A program made the translations under genes and the position numbers. This document shows, piece by piece, positions 1 to 6,088 of a stretch of DNA of 7,082 nt. This DNA is from an uncultured Rhodospirillales bacterium (GTDB taxonomy: Bacteria > Pseudomonadota > Alphaproteobacteria > CALMVH01), in contig CALMVH010000203.1 of assembly GCA_937873165.1 (NCBI GenBank), forward strand, positions 1 through 7,082, read 5' to 3'. The notes under the pieces are model-generated. The model had not been told where the DNA came from, did no database searches, and saw only the letters and a list, made by a program, of their open reading frames with translations. How positions within the stretch are numbered: position 1 is the first letter of the stretch; each line of letters begins with the position of its first letter.

Positions 1-1179
1 TTCGCGTTCCGGGGCGGTATGGCGCTGGACCCCGACGGCAAGCCGGGACTGGCGCATTTCGTGTCCGGCATTCTGGACGAAGGGGCAGGGGGTCGCGACT
101 CCGAAGCCTTCCAGACGGCGCTGGCCAATAATAACATCGAGTTATCGTTCGACGCCGGCCGCGACAGCTTCGACGGACAGATACGGTTCCTGACCGCCAA
201 GTCGGGCATTGCTGGCGACCTGTTGCACGACTCTCTGGCCTCGCCGCACATCGCGGCTCCGGATGTTGATCGCATTCGCGATGAGTTGTCGGCCGATCTG
301 AAACGCCGCATGGCCGATCCGGAATGGGTGGCGCAGCGCAACTTCAACAATATCGTGCTGCACGGCAGCCCTTACGGCGAGCCGGGCTTCGGGTCCCTGG
401 AAAGTATCGCAGCGATCACGCCGGACGACCTGCGTGGGTACGTGGCGGCGCATTTTGGGCAGGACCAGCTGTTGATCACCGCTACGGGAGATTTGTCTCC
501 AGCTGATCTCGGCGCTTTTGTCGACAAGGTCTTTGCTGGCCTTCCAGCCAAAGCGCAGCCGTTCAGCGTGCCGGAAGCAGTCCTGCAAAGTCCGGGGCAG
601 GTGTTTGTGGTCGAGAAGCCGATTCCGGAAAGCGTGCTGCTGATCGGCGGTCCGGGCCTGAAGCGGAGCGATTCCGACTGGTACGCGGCCGAGATCATGA
701 ACTACGCGCTCGGCGGCGGCGGCTTTAACTCGCGCCTGATGGAAGAGGTACGGGCAAAGCGGGCGTTGACTTACGGCATTGGCTCGTCGCTGGTCCCGTA
801 CCGGCATGCCGGGCTGCTGACGATCAACGGGTCTACCAAGAACGAAGATGCCGCCCAGGCGCTTGACCTGGTCAAGGCGGAGGTCGCGCGGATGCAGGCG
901 GGCGGCGTCACCGACGTCGAAATGAAGGATGCCAAGACGTATTTGACGGGGGCGCTGGCCTTGCAGATGACATCAACCGAACGGGTATCCGCCATCCTGC
1001 TGTCGATGCGGCTGGACGATCTTCCCATCGATTTCCTTGATAAGCGGGCTGCCCTGTTCGACTCGGTTACTTCGGCCGATGTCGCGCGCGTCGCGAAAAC
1101 CTACCTCGATGTATCGAAAATGACGGCGATTGTAGTGGGCAAGCCCGACAAGCTGACCTCGACCGCGAAACTGCCCTGA
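1..1179 (+). CDS. M16 family peptidase-like protein, non-catalytic (R/Y) subunit, 5' partial
   Basis: The reading frame is open from base 1, so the true start and any signal peptide lie upstream; 392 residues are visible. Full-length relatives are roughly 430-460 residues, so perhaps 40-70 are missing. The first visible residues resemble the start of an M16 domain after the first strand (FRGG, then DPDGKPGLAHF). Where active M16 enzymes have the zinc motif HxxEH, this protein has HFVSG (H at nt 55-57), so the glutamate and second histidine are absent. The second half carries the R/Y motif typical of M16 partner subunits (arginine at nt 733-735, tyrosine at 772-774, after a GGGGFNS stretch). 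Such proteins normally pair with a catalytic M16 subunit, often encoded just upstream, and act in the periplasm or envelope. By inference it binds substrate or helps form the peptidase chamber rather than cutting. It converges on flgL with a 12-bp gap and no recognisable terminator. The family call is firm; the substrate is unknown. Confidence 0.9.
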   Translation, partial: FAFRGGMALDPDGKPGLAHFVSGILDEGAGGRDSEAFQTALANNNIELSFDAGRDSFDGQIRFLTAKSGIAGDLLHDSLASPHIAAPDVDRIRDELSADLKRRMADPEWVAQRNFNNIVLHGSPYGEPGFGSLESIAAITPDDLRGYVAAHFGQDQLLITATGDLSPADLGAFVDKVFAGLPAKAQPFSVPEAVLQSPGQVFVVEKPIPESVLLIGGPGLKRSDSDWYAAEIMNYALGGGGFNSRLMEEVRAKRALTYGIGSSLVPYRHAGLLTINGSTKNEDAAQALDLVKAEVARMQAGGVTDVEMKDAKTYLTGALALQMTSTERVSAILLSMRLDDLPIDFLDKRAALFDSVTSADVARVAKTYLDVSKMTAIVVGKPDKLTSTAKLP

Positions 1180-1191
1180 CCGGACCGGATG

Positions 1192-2208
1192 TTACGAGGT
1201 GAGATAGTTGACCAGGTGCAGTTTTTGTAACTGGCCGACCATCGTGTACGAGGTTTGCAGTTGGGTTTCGAGGTTGGTCAGCGTCGTGCTGGCCTTGGTC
1301 AGGTCATCCGAGCTCAGGTTCTGAACATTGACAATCGAGCTGTTGAGGGTCGTTTGCGTGGCCGTGATCTGGGTCTGCGCGTCCGTCATGGCCTTGGTCG
1401 TGATGCCCAGGTTTGCCTGATCGTCGTTCACGGCGCTGGTGCCTTTGGTGATCATGCTTAGGGCACCATTGTATATCTGGTAGAATCCAGCGCTATCCGA
1501 AGAGTTAAAGCTTAGATTGGCGATGATCGACAGGCCCGTCATGACCTGCTGAAAGCCCGAGTTACTTGCCTTTACCGTGTAGTCGGCGCTGGTATTTGCA
1601 CCGGTTGGCACCGTGACGCCGGGCGCCGCCGCAAGGGTCGACGAGTATCCTACCTGCGCTGCGGTATAGGCCGCCGCGTTACTGAGCACGGTGGCAGGCG
1701 TTTCGGTTCCGGCCGTGAACGCCGCCAGATCGGTCTGCACGGCGGTATTGAGCGCGCTGGCGTTGGCTACGGGCGCGTTGGACGTGTCTGCTGCCGAAAA
1801 AACGTAAACGCCGCCGCCTTGCGTATTCAGGTAGTTCTGTACCGACGACAAGGCATTTTTGGCTTCCTGCGACAGGGTTGCCATGCCCGGATCCGCGTCG
1901 CCCTGCACCACCGACTGCAGCGCCGACGAGACCGAAGTCGCCGCGCTGGTGATGTTGGTCATCGCCCCGTCCATCGACGAGGTGATGGTCGTCGTATTGT
2001 TGATCGCGGTATTCACCGAATCGAGCTGGGTCAGCTGCGCGTTCAGCGACAATGACTGATACGTCGCGGCACCGCCCAGGCCGGCATAGGTCTGCGCCTT
2101 CAAGCCGCTGGAGATCTGCGTTTGAAGCGTGTCGAGGCTGCTCTGCGTACCCTGGATCATATCCTGGATGTAAGTAAACTGCCCTATCGTGCTGATGGAG
2201 TTCGCCAT
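1192..2208 (-). CDS. flgL: FlgL, flagellar hook-associated protein 3 (hook-filament junction)
   Basis: This 338-residue protein has the flagellin/FlgL layout: helical N- and C-terminal ends (D0/D1) around a variable Ser/Thr/Ala-rich middle. The N-terminal ~100 residues include the heptad-like segment ISSGLKAQTYAGLGG. The C-terminus ends in LQKLHLVNYLTS, close to the usual FlgL ending LSLxNYL, after a helix containing LTNLETQLQTSY. It contains no cysteine, as is usual for exported axial proteins. In the family FlgL is exported through the flagellar type III apparatus and forms the second junction layer, between FlgK and the filament. The ATG (2206-2208) lies 6 nt after the flgK stop; an AGGGA (2218-2222) in the last flgK codons gives 9-nt spacing. 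It is therefore translated from the flgK transcript. A flagellin is the alternative, but the pairing with flgK and the length favour FlgL. Confidence 0.87.
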   Translation of the reverse strand: MANSISTIGQFTYIQDMIQGTQSSLDTLQTQISSGLKAQTYAGLGGAATYQSLSLNAQLTQLDSVNTAINNTTTITSSMDGAMTNITSAATSVSSALQSVVQGDADPGMATLSQEAKNALSSVQNYLNTQGGGVYVFSAADTSNAPVANASALNTAVQTDLAAFTAGTETPATVLSNAAAYTAAQVGYSSTLAAAPGVTVPTGANTSADYTVKASNSGFQQVMTGLSIIANLSFNSSDSAGFYQIYNGALSMITKGTSAVNDDQANLGITTKAMTDAQTQITATQTTLNSSIVNVQNLSSDDLTKASTTLTNLETQLQTSYTMVGQLQKLHLVNYLTS

Positions 2209-2214
2209 GGTTGT

Positions 2215-3717
2215 TTATCCCTGTACGGCGTTCAGAAGGTCGGTCATGAGCGTTTGCTCCGTGGTAATAACCTGCGCGGCGCAGCTGTAGGCATTCTGGT
2301 AAACCGTCAGGTTCGCGACCTGGGTGTCGAGGTTCACCGCGGAACTATTGCTGAAGCTGGTCTGCAGAGTGGCAAGATAGCTGCCCGAGGTCGATGACTG
2401 CGCGCTGATCTGCGACGACTGGTTCGCCTGCACCGACATGATCTGCTGGGCAAAGTTCGTCAATGTCGAGGCGCTGGGCAGCTGCGAGGCGATCGACAGG
2501 GAACCGGTCGCTCCCAAACCGGTCGTATTGAAGGGCACGTTGGCCGTGCCAGCCGCGTTCACGTTAAGTCCAAAAGTGTAGTTCAATACACTCTGGATCA
2601 CGCTGTTGTCTCCCGCGTCGATCGGCGTACCGCCGGTGCCTTGCTGTACCAGCTTCGGGGCGGCAATAACTGCCGCGTTGACGGTCAGCGAACTCGCAAG
2701 ACCCACGTAGCTGGTGGGAGTATTGACAGGAATTGTTCCCGCAGGGCCGGTGAACAGGGTCAGTCCCTGCGCGCTGAACCGGTTGGCCGTTTGTTCGGCA
2801 AGTTCGTCTAGTTGCGACTGCTGCTGGGGTAATACCTGGTCACGCAATTGCAGGCTGGCGCCGAGAACACCGCCAATAGCCCCCACATTGCTGGCGAGAT
2901 CATACCCCTTTGTCGATGAGTCGATGTAAACGCCGCCAAGATTGGCGGGGTATGAACTATCCGCCCCGACCGGCTGCGGTTTGAAGACAAGGCTGTGCGC
3001 CTGCGTGTCGGCCAATGGCTGGCCGCCGGCGGTTTGAACAACCATCACGCCATTGGCGGACGTATAGGTGCTGATACCGATCTGCTGCGACAGGGAAGAA
3101 ATTGCCTGGTCGCGCTGGTCTTCCAGATTGGCAGCCCCCGTGCCGGTATTGATGGCAGAGGCAATCTGGGTGTTGAGCGTCGCAATTGTCTGCAGTTGCG
3201 TATTGATCGTGGTCACGCTGCTGGCAATCCCGGCTTCCGCTGTATTGCGCTGCGTCGTGATCGCGGTGCCCGCGCTGTTCAGGCTGCCTGCAAAGGTCTG
3301 CGCATCGGTCACGACCTGCTTTTGCAAGGTGGCATTGCTGGGGGAGGCGGACAGCTGCGTGAAATCGCTTTGCAGATTCGTCAGGTACGTTGAGAAATTC
3401 GTGCCAGCGTCGGCGGTTCCATACAGCGACTGAATGGTGCCAAGCGCCGTGCTGATCGTGGACTGACTGTTGGAGGTCGAAGTTTCCTGCCACACCGTCT
3501 TTTGCAGGTTTTCATCGACGGTTCGCTGGATCGCGCCGGTTGTGACTCCTATCACCTGGCCACCCGCAACCAGATCGCTCGGCGCCAGCGTCTTGGTCGT
3601 GTAGCCCGGCGTCGAAGCGCCCGACACGTTCTGCGAGGTCACGTCGATCAGTTGCTGGGCAACATTCAACCCCTGAAGAGCCGATTGCAACGCATTGACC
3701 GTAAATCCTGCCACCAT
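2215..3717 (-). CDS. flgK: FlgK, flagellar hook-associated protein 1
   Basis: This 500-residue protein is slightly shorter than the enterobacterial FlgK (about 547). The N-terminus has the rod/hook signature, with a helix (LQGLNVAQQLIDVTSQNVSG) leading to STPGYTTK. The middle has the FlgK landmark LEDQRD at residues 198-203, followed by ISSLSQQIGI and an NGVMVVQTAGGQPL strand. The C-terminus carries the flagellar basal-body/hook C-terminal domain: VNLDTQVANLTVYQNAYS then a helix ending LMTDLLNAVQG. FlgK is exported by the flagellar type III system and caps the hook, forming the first junction layer on which FlgL and the filament sit. The ATG at 3715-3717 has only a weak Shine-Dalgarno (GGGA at 3727-3730, 9-nt spacing). 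A sigma-54-like promoter lies about 36 bp upstream of the start codon. One cysteine is present, at residue 479 (codon 2281-2283), where many homologs have alanine or another small residue. The hook gene flgE is not in the window. Confidence 0.93.
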   Translation of the reverse strand: MVAGFTVNALQSALQGLNVAQQLIDVTSQNVSGASTPGYTTKTLAPSDLVAGGQVIGVTTGAIQRTVDENLQKTVWQETSTSNSQSTISTALGTIQSLYGTADAGTNFSTYLTNLQSDFTQLSASPSNATLQKQVVTDAQTFAGSLNSAGTAITTQRNTAEAGIASSVTTINTQLQTIATLNTQIASAINTGTGAANLEDQRDQAISSLSQQIGISTYTSANGVMVVQTAGGQPLADTQAHSLVFKPQPVGADSSYPANLGGVYIDSSTKGYDLASNVGAIGGVLGASLQLRDQVLPQQQSQLDELAEQTANRFSAQGLTLFTGPAGTIPVNTPTSYVGLASSLTVNAAVIAAPKLVQQGTGGTPIDAGDNSVIQSVLNYTFGLNVNAAGTANVPFNTTGLGATGSLSIASQLPSASTLTNFAQQIMSVQANQSSQISAQSSTSGSYLATLQTSFSNSSAVNLDTQVANLTVYQNAYSCAAQVITTEQTLMTDLLNAVQG

Positions 3718-3752
3718 GTTCCGTGATCCCGTCTGTCTGTCACGAACTGCGA

Positions 3753-3768
3753 TGCAAGAAGCGTGCTA
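3753..3768 (-). promoter_or_regulatory. Sigma-54 (RpoN) type promoter for flgK-flgL
   Basis: Read on the minus strand the sequence is TAGCACG-CTTC-TTGCA. The sigma-54 consensus is TGGCACG-N4-TTGCW, so only the first G of the -24 GG doublet differs (A). The -24/-12 spacing is exact. The predicted transcript start is near 3742, giving a ~25-nt leader before the flgK ATG. Sigma-54 control of hook and hook-associated genes is established in Caulobacter and several other flagellated proteobacteria, so position and type agree. I see no clear paired enhancer site for a FlbD/FlrC-like activator in the ~85 bp upstream. Confidence 0.6.
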
Positions 3769-3813
3769 GAAATCAAAATGTAATCAAGAAAGGGCGCTTC
3801 CCTAAACAGGCAG

Positions 3814-3822
3814 CCCCCCCCC
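3814..3822. repeat. Homopolymer run C9 (G9 on the flgK strand)
   Basis: Nine consecutive C on the plus strand, between the end of the upstream gene and the flgK promoter. It starts about 46 bp upstream of the -24 element. Runs of this length can slip during replication, and in some bacteria they mediate phase variation when close to promoters. Here this is only a possibility, because the run lies outside the core promoter. Confidence 0.9.
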
Positions 3823-3852
3823 TCTTCGAGCCGACTACGCAGATAAGACTGC

Positions 3853-5175
3853 TTACGGATGTGCCGCAAAGTTGGCTTGACGGACCATCAAGGAAAGCAT
3901 TGCACTATTCACTAACAGGTTACGACGTTCCACAATGAAACGCTCGTAGTTCAAGTAGTTGCCCATGATAGTTTGAGCGGTCAAGTTGGCTAGGATCTGT
4001 TTGCCTCCCATGCCAGGCAGGTTCGCGAGGGTATTAGAGTCCTCGGCAATTCCACGGAAAGCGGCATCCATTAACTGTGCCTTACTAATGTTGCCAGGAG
4101 CAGTGCCGAGCCCCGCAACATTGTACATTTGCTGTACATAGGGAGCCGCGCTCGAGGACGTAGGCTGGCGATAAGCGGCCATGGCCTTGAAAGCAAGCGC
4201 AGCTGTGTTGAAGTACGCAAGCTTTTCACGTTGCGCTACAAAGGCTTGTTGGCCGCTAGAGTCTTTAGCAGAAGCGGGAGGGACTTCAGGTGGAAGGCCG
4301 GTAATATAATCGGTGTATTGTCCTGCGGTTACCGCATCATCTACTTTGTTGCTAAGTACAGTTGTAGTGCCTGCTGCCGTTTTAACGCCGATATGATTGA
4401 TATTTGGGCCCGCATATGTTAGTACCGTATCGAGATATCCGGGATTTTCATCCTCGTTTGAGGTAGGGTCCGTTCCGACGTATTGCTGGCCTGCTGTGTA
4501 TAGAGCATTCACATTTTGCACTGATGACGTAGTAGGGGACGATGTCGCACCGACTTTCGTAAAAGGAGGTTGATTTGCTGCCGGAACCGAAGCGCCGTTA
4601 GTTGACCCGAAAGGGTCTCCAACAGTATTTCCATCGGCCTCGGCGCTAGCCTGAGCCATACCGGATGCCACCGTGGTGGTTACACAAAGGTTGTTATTTT
4701 GATAAGCGAGTGTATTACTACCACCTGTACCTACTCCGTTATCAATTGCCAAGTGAGCCTGCTCACCTTGCATATGTAAACTGTAGTTAGACGTCGCCGC
4801 ATAGTCAGCCTGTTTTGCCATCACCCCGCTCATGGTGGTAGCAGCATTTGTGCTCGTCTGGCTCAGCTGGGCAAACCACTGACCGGTACAACTCAGTAAA
4901 GTCATGCATGGGCCGGCTCCGCCGCCAGGAAGCAAGTTCAATCCACCGACGACCGGGCCGATAAAGGAATTGAAGCTGCTGGTGATCCCGTTAATGATAT
5001 TGGTAGCCTGCGTGATGACCTGAGGAACGATGGTTCCGGTAGCCGCCACGTTTGCCGCACCCGGCGGATCGCAGGACTGGGCGCTGGCGGAACCGACATC
5101 GGCGAACGCAAGGCCGATTGTAAGGGCAAGCGCGGCCACGCTTGTCTTTGCTGCTGTTCTGGACAAACCGTTCAT
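3853..5175 (-). CDS. Secreted/periplasmic protein of a type IVB secretion region, possibly IcmX/TraW-like
   Basis: This 440-residue protein is not firmly recognised. It starts with a clear Sec signal peptide: basic N-region (R6, K10), hydrophobic core at residues 13-25, and a cleavage site after SASA (residue 32). The mature part has exactly four cysteines (35, 90, 96, 164), which could form two disulfides. Residues ~60-100 are Gly- and hydrophobic-rich. A low-complexity Ser/Thr/Gly/Asn middle follows, and the last ~110 residues are helical, ending in a charged segment with NYERFIVERRNLL. There is no later membrane span. The ATG at 5173-5175 is preferred over an in-frame TTG at 5200-5202 because GGAAGGA (5184-5190) lies 8 nt before the ATG, inside the longer version, and the signal peptide begins there. 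It is divergent from dotI and has its own promoter. Length, export and location are compatible with IcmX/TraW, the periplasmic Dot/Icm-type component; a VirB5-like pilus-tip protein or an unrelated cargo protein are alternatives. Much of the gene is AT-richer than its flagellar neighbours. Confidence 0.85.
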   Translation of the reverse strand: MNGLSRTAAKTSVAALALTIGLAFADVGSASAQSCDPPGAANVAATGTIVPQVITQATNIINGITSSFNSFIGPVVGGLNLLPGGGAGPCMTLLSCTGQWFAQLSQTSTNAATTMSGVMAKQADYAATSNYSLHMQGEQAHLAIDNGVGTGGSNTLAYQNNNLCVTTTVASGMAQASAEADGNTVGDPFGSTNGASVPAANQPPFTKVGATSSPTTSSVQNVNALYTAGQQYVGTDPTSNEDENPGYLDTVLTYAGPNINHIGVKTAAGTTTVLSNKVDDAVTAGQYTDYITGLPPEVPPASAKDSSGQQAFVAQREKLAYFNTAALAFKAMAAYRQPTSSSAAPYVQQMYNVAGLGTAPGNISKAQLMDAAFRGIAEDSNTLANLPGMGGKQILANLTAQTIMGNYLNYERFIVERRNLLVNSAMLSLMVRQANFAAHP

Positions 5176-5183
5176 CGTCTGTG

Positions 5184-5190
5184 TCCTTCC
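5184..5190 (-). promoter_or_regulatory. Shine-Dalgarno deciding the start of the exported-protein gene
   Basis: GGAAGGA on the minus strand, 8 nt upstream of the ATG at 5175. It lies within the extra codons of the TTG-initiated longer frame, which argues that those codons are leader rather than protein. Confidence 0.75.
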
Positions 5191-5242
5191 GCTATGGATC
5201 AACGAAGCCGCAATGCCAGCCTCAGGCTACTTTGTGGAGGGT

Positions 5243-5271
5243 ATCCTAATCAAACTCTATAAAATTGTAAA
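5243..5271 (-). promoter_or_regulatory. Sigma-70-like promoter for the leftward exported-protein gene
   Basis: On the minus strand, TTTACA (5266-5271; 5 of 6 matches to TTGACA) is followed after exactly 17 bp by TAGGAT (5243-5248; 4 of 6 matches to TATAAT). Transcription would start near 5236, leaving a ~60-nt leader before the ATG at 5175. The surrounding DNA is AT-rich compared with the coding sequence. Its spacing and position fit a working promoter, but no experiment is implied. Confidence 0.55.
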
Positions 5272-5277
5272 GAGTTT
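5252..5277. repeat. Inverted repeat, candidate operator in the divergent region
   Basis: AAACTCT (5252-5258) and AGAGTTT (5271-5277) are perfect 7-bp inverted arms separated by 12 bp. The centre-to-centre distance is 19 bp, about two helical turns. The repeat covers the spacer and -35 of the leftward promoter, so a dimeric regulator bound there could block it. With a 12-nt AT-rich loop it could also form a weak hairpin, but its place over promoter elements favours a protein site. Confidence 0.45.
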
Positions 5278-5314
5278 CTCGCGGGCAGATAGATGGTATT
5301 TTAGGCAAATCTGG

Positions 5315-5343
5315 TTGACATGTTTTAAAGGTAGTTTTAAATT
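5315..5343 (+). promoter_or_regulatory. Sigma-70-like promoter for dotI-dotH
   Basis: A perfect TTGACA (5315-5320) is followed after exactly 17 bp by TAAATT (5338-5343; 4 of 6 matches to TATAAT). Transcription would start near 5350, giving a leader of about 105 nt before dotI. The -35 boxes of this promoter and the leftward one are 43 bp apart, so the two could be co-regulated. Confidence 0.6.
5323..5341 (+). repeat. Direct repeat TTTTAAA within the dotI promoter
   Basis: Two copies of TTTTAAA (5323-5329 and 5335-5341), 12 bp apart from start to start, lie between and overlapping the -35 and -10 boxes. They may be a binding site or simply AT-rich promoter DNA. Confidence 0.35.
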
Positions 5344-5413
5344 TTCTTGGCGCATGTGAGCGTGTACAAGCCGCGCCAGAGGCCGGTCGACGAACAGGCA
5401 ACCACCGTCGGAC

Positions 5414-5434
5414 GCCGGCTATGACAGCGCCGGC
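5414..5434 (+). promoter_or_regulatory. Possible small stem-loop in the dotI leader
   Basis: GCCGGC (5414-5419) recurs at 5429-5434. Because the hexamer is self-complementary, the two copies could pair as a 6-bp all-GC stem with a 9-nt loop. It lies 8 nt before the dotI Shine-Dalgarno. It is followed by ATTATCG rather than a T run, so it is not a terminator. It could affect ribosome access, but the evidence is weak. Confidence 0.25.
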
Positions 5435-5442
5435 ATTATCGT

Positions 5443-5448
5443 AGAGGA
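5443..5448 (+). promoter_or_regulatory. Ribosome binding site of dotI
   Basis: AGAGGA at 7 nt before the ATG at 5456. This supports that start over any other. Confidence 0.7.
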
Positions 5449-5455
5449 TCAACGC

Positions 5456-6088
5456 ATGGCAACCCATGAAGCCTTGAATGCCGTCGTTACCCGCAATGAA
5501 TTCTATCGGGACGGCTACCGCCGACTTCAGAAGATCGCCTTGGCGGAAGCGCTGGCGATACTCGGACTGATTTTGGTGCTGGCGCTGACGATAAGCGTGA
5601 CCAAGGGCAAGGATCGGTTTTTTGCGACCACGTCGGATGGCCGTCTCCTGCAGATGGTGCCGCTCGATCAGCCGAACCTGCCAACCGCTCGGTTGATTTC
5701 GTGGGCAGCGGAAGCCGCTACGGAAATCATGACTTTTGGCTTTAACGATTACCGCAAAAGGCTTCAGGAATCGAGCCGTTTCTTTACTCATCCCGGCTGG
5801 CAGAGCTTCAACGACGCACTCCACAAATCCAACCTTCTGCAGATGATGGCTCAGAACCAGCAGGTTCTGACGGCCGTGCCGCGCGAAGCACCCGTTGTTG
5901 TTCAAGAGGGAATCGTGCATGGGGTTTATCGCTGGTACGTGCAGATGCCCCTCAACGTTACCTACGAAGTAGGAACGCGACAGGATCATCAGACTCAGCT
6001 GATTACAATGGCCATCGTACGCGTCTCGACGCTGGAGACGCCTGATGGTATAGCAATCGATCAATGGATCGCCGAGGATTATCAATGA
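5456..6088 (+). CDS. dotI: DotI/IcmL (TraM-like) inner-membrane protein of a type IVB secretion system
   Basis: This 210-residue protein is the usual length for DotI/IcmL and for TraM of IncI plasmids. It has a short cytoplasmic N-terminus with the family-like segment VVTRNEFYRDGYRRL (residues 10-24) and a single transmembrane helix at about 29-48 (LAEALAILGLILVLALTISV). The remaining ~160 residues form the periplasmic domain, including FFTHPGWQSF and a late strand YRWYVQMPLNVTYE. In the family this domain has a VirB8-like fold and the protein oligomerises in the inner membrane, supporting assembly of the transfer channel. It starts at the ATG preceded by AGAGGA and ends in an ATGA overlap with dotH, so the two are translationally coupled. 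The promoter at 5315-5343 probably drives both. The order dotI-dotH matches Dot/Icm (icmL-icmK) and IncI (traM-traN). Whether this machine moves plasmid DNA or effectors cannot be told here; conjugation is the more usual role outside intracellular pathogens. Confidence 0.9.
   Translation: MATHEALNAVVTRNEFYRDGYRRLQKIALAEALAILGLILVLALTISVTKGKDRFFATTSDGRLLQMVPLDQPNLPTARLISWAAEAATEIMTFGFNDYRKRLQESSRFFTHPGWQSFNDALHKSNLLQMMAQNQQVLTAVPREAPVVVQEGIVHGVYRWYVQMPLNVTYEVGTRQDHQTQLITMAIVRVSTLETPDGIAIDQWIAEDYQ

Larger units (their letters stand above)
3718..3852 (-). other. Intergenic region between the exported-protein gene and flgK
   Basis: These 135 bp separate two genes that both read leftward. They hold the sigma-54-like promoter (3753-3768), a small inverted repeat AGGG-CGCTT-CCCT (3791-3803) and a run of nine C (3814-3822). 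A GCAG...CTGC repeat (3839-3852) lies directly after the stop of the upstream gene but has no T tract. I find no convincing intrinsic terminator, so read-through from the upstream gene into flgK is possible. Confidence 0.5.

Noticed and set aside
142..807. Minus-strand open frame (221 codons) opposite the M16 gene
   Set aside because: The plus-strand frame has clear M16 motifs throughout. The antisense frame is an Arg/His/Val-rich by-product of GC-rich codons.
1180..1191. CCGGACCGG between the M16 gene and flgL as a bidirectional terminator
   Set aside because: It is too short, is not a true hairpin, and lacks T runs on either strand.
2957..3493. Second minus-strand frame (178 codons) inside flgK
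   Set aside because: It overlaps conserved FlgK sequence including LEDQRD, and its own translation is His/Gln/Arg-rich with no family signal.
3839..3852. GCAG-ATAAGA-CTGC repeat after the exported-protein gene as a terminator
   Set aside because: The stem is only 4 bp and no T run follows on the minus strand.
5176..5202. Nine extra codons at the N-terminus of the exported protein from a TTG start
   Set aside because: They contain the Shine-Dalgarno for the ATG at 5175, and the signal peptide begins naturally at that ATG.
5030..5359. Plus-strand open frame of 109 codons across the signal-peptide region and the promoters
   Set aside because: It is antisense to the exported-protein start, crosses both promoter candidates and has no supporting ribosome site or domain.
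5421..5444. Mini-ORF in the dotI leader starting at ATG 5421
   Set aside because: It has only seven codons before TAG and no ribosome binding site, so it is more likely chance than a leader peptide.
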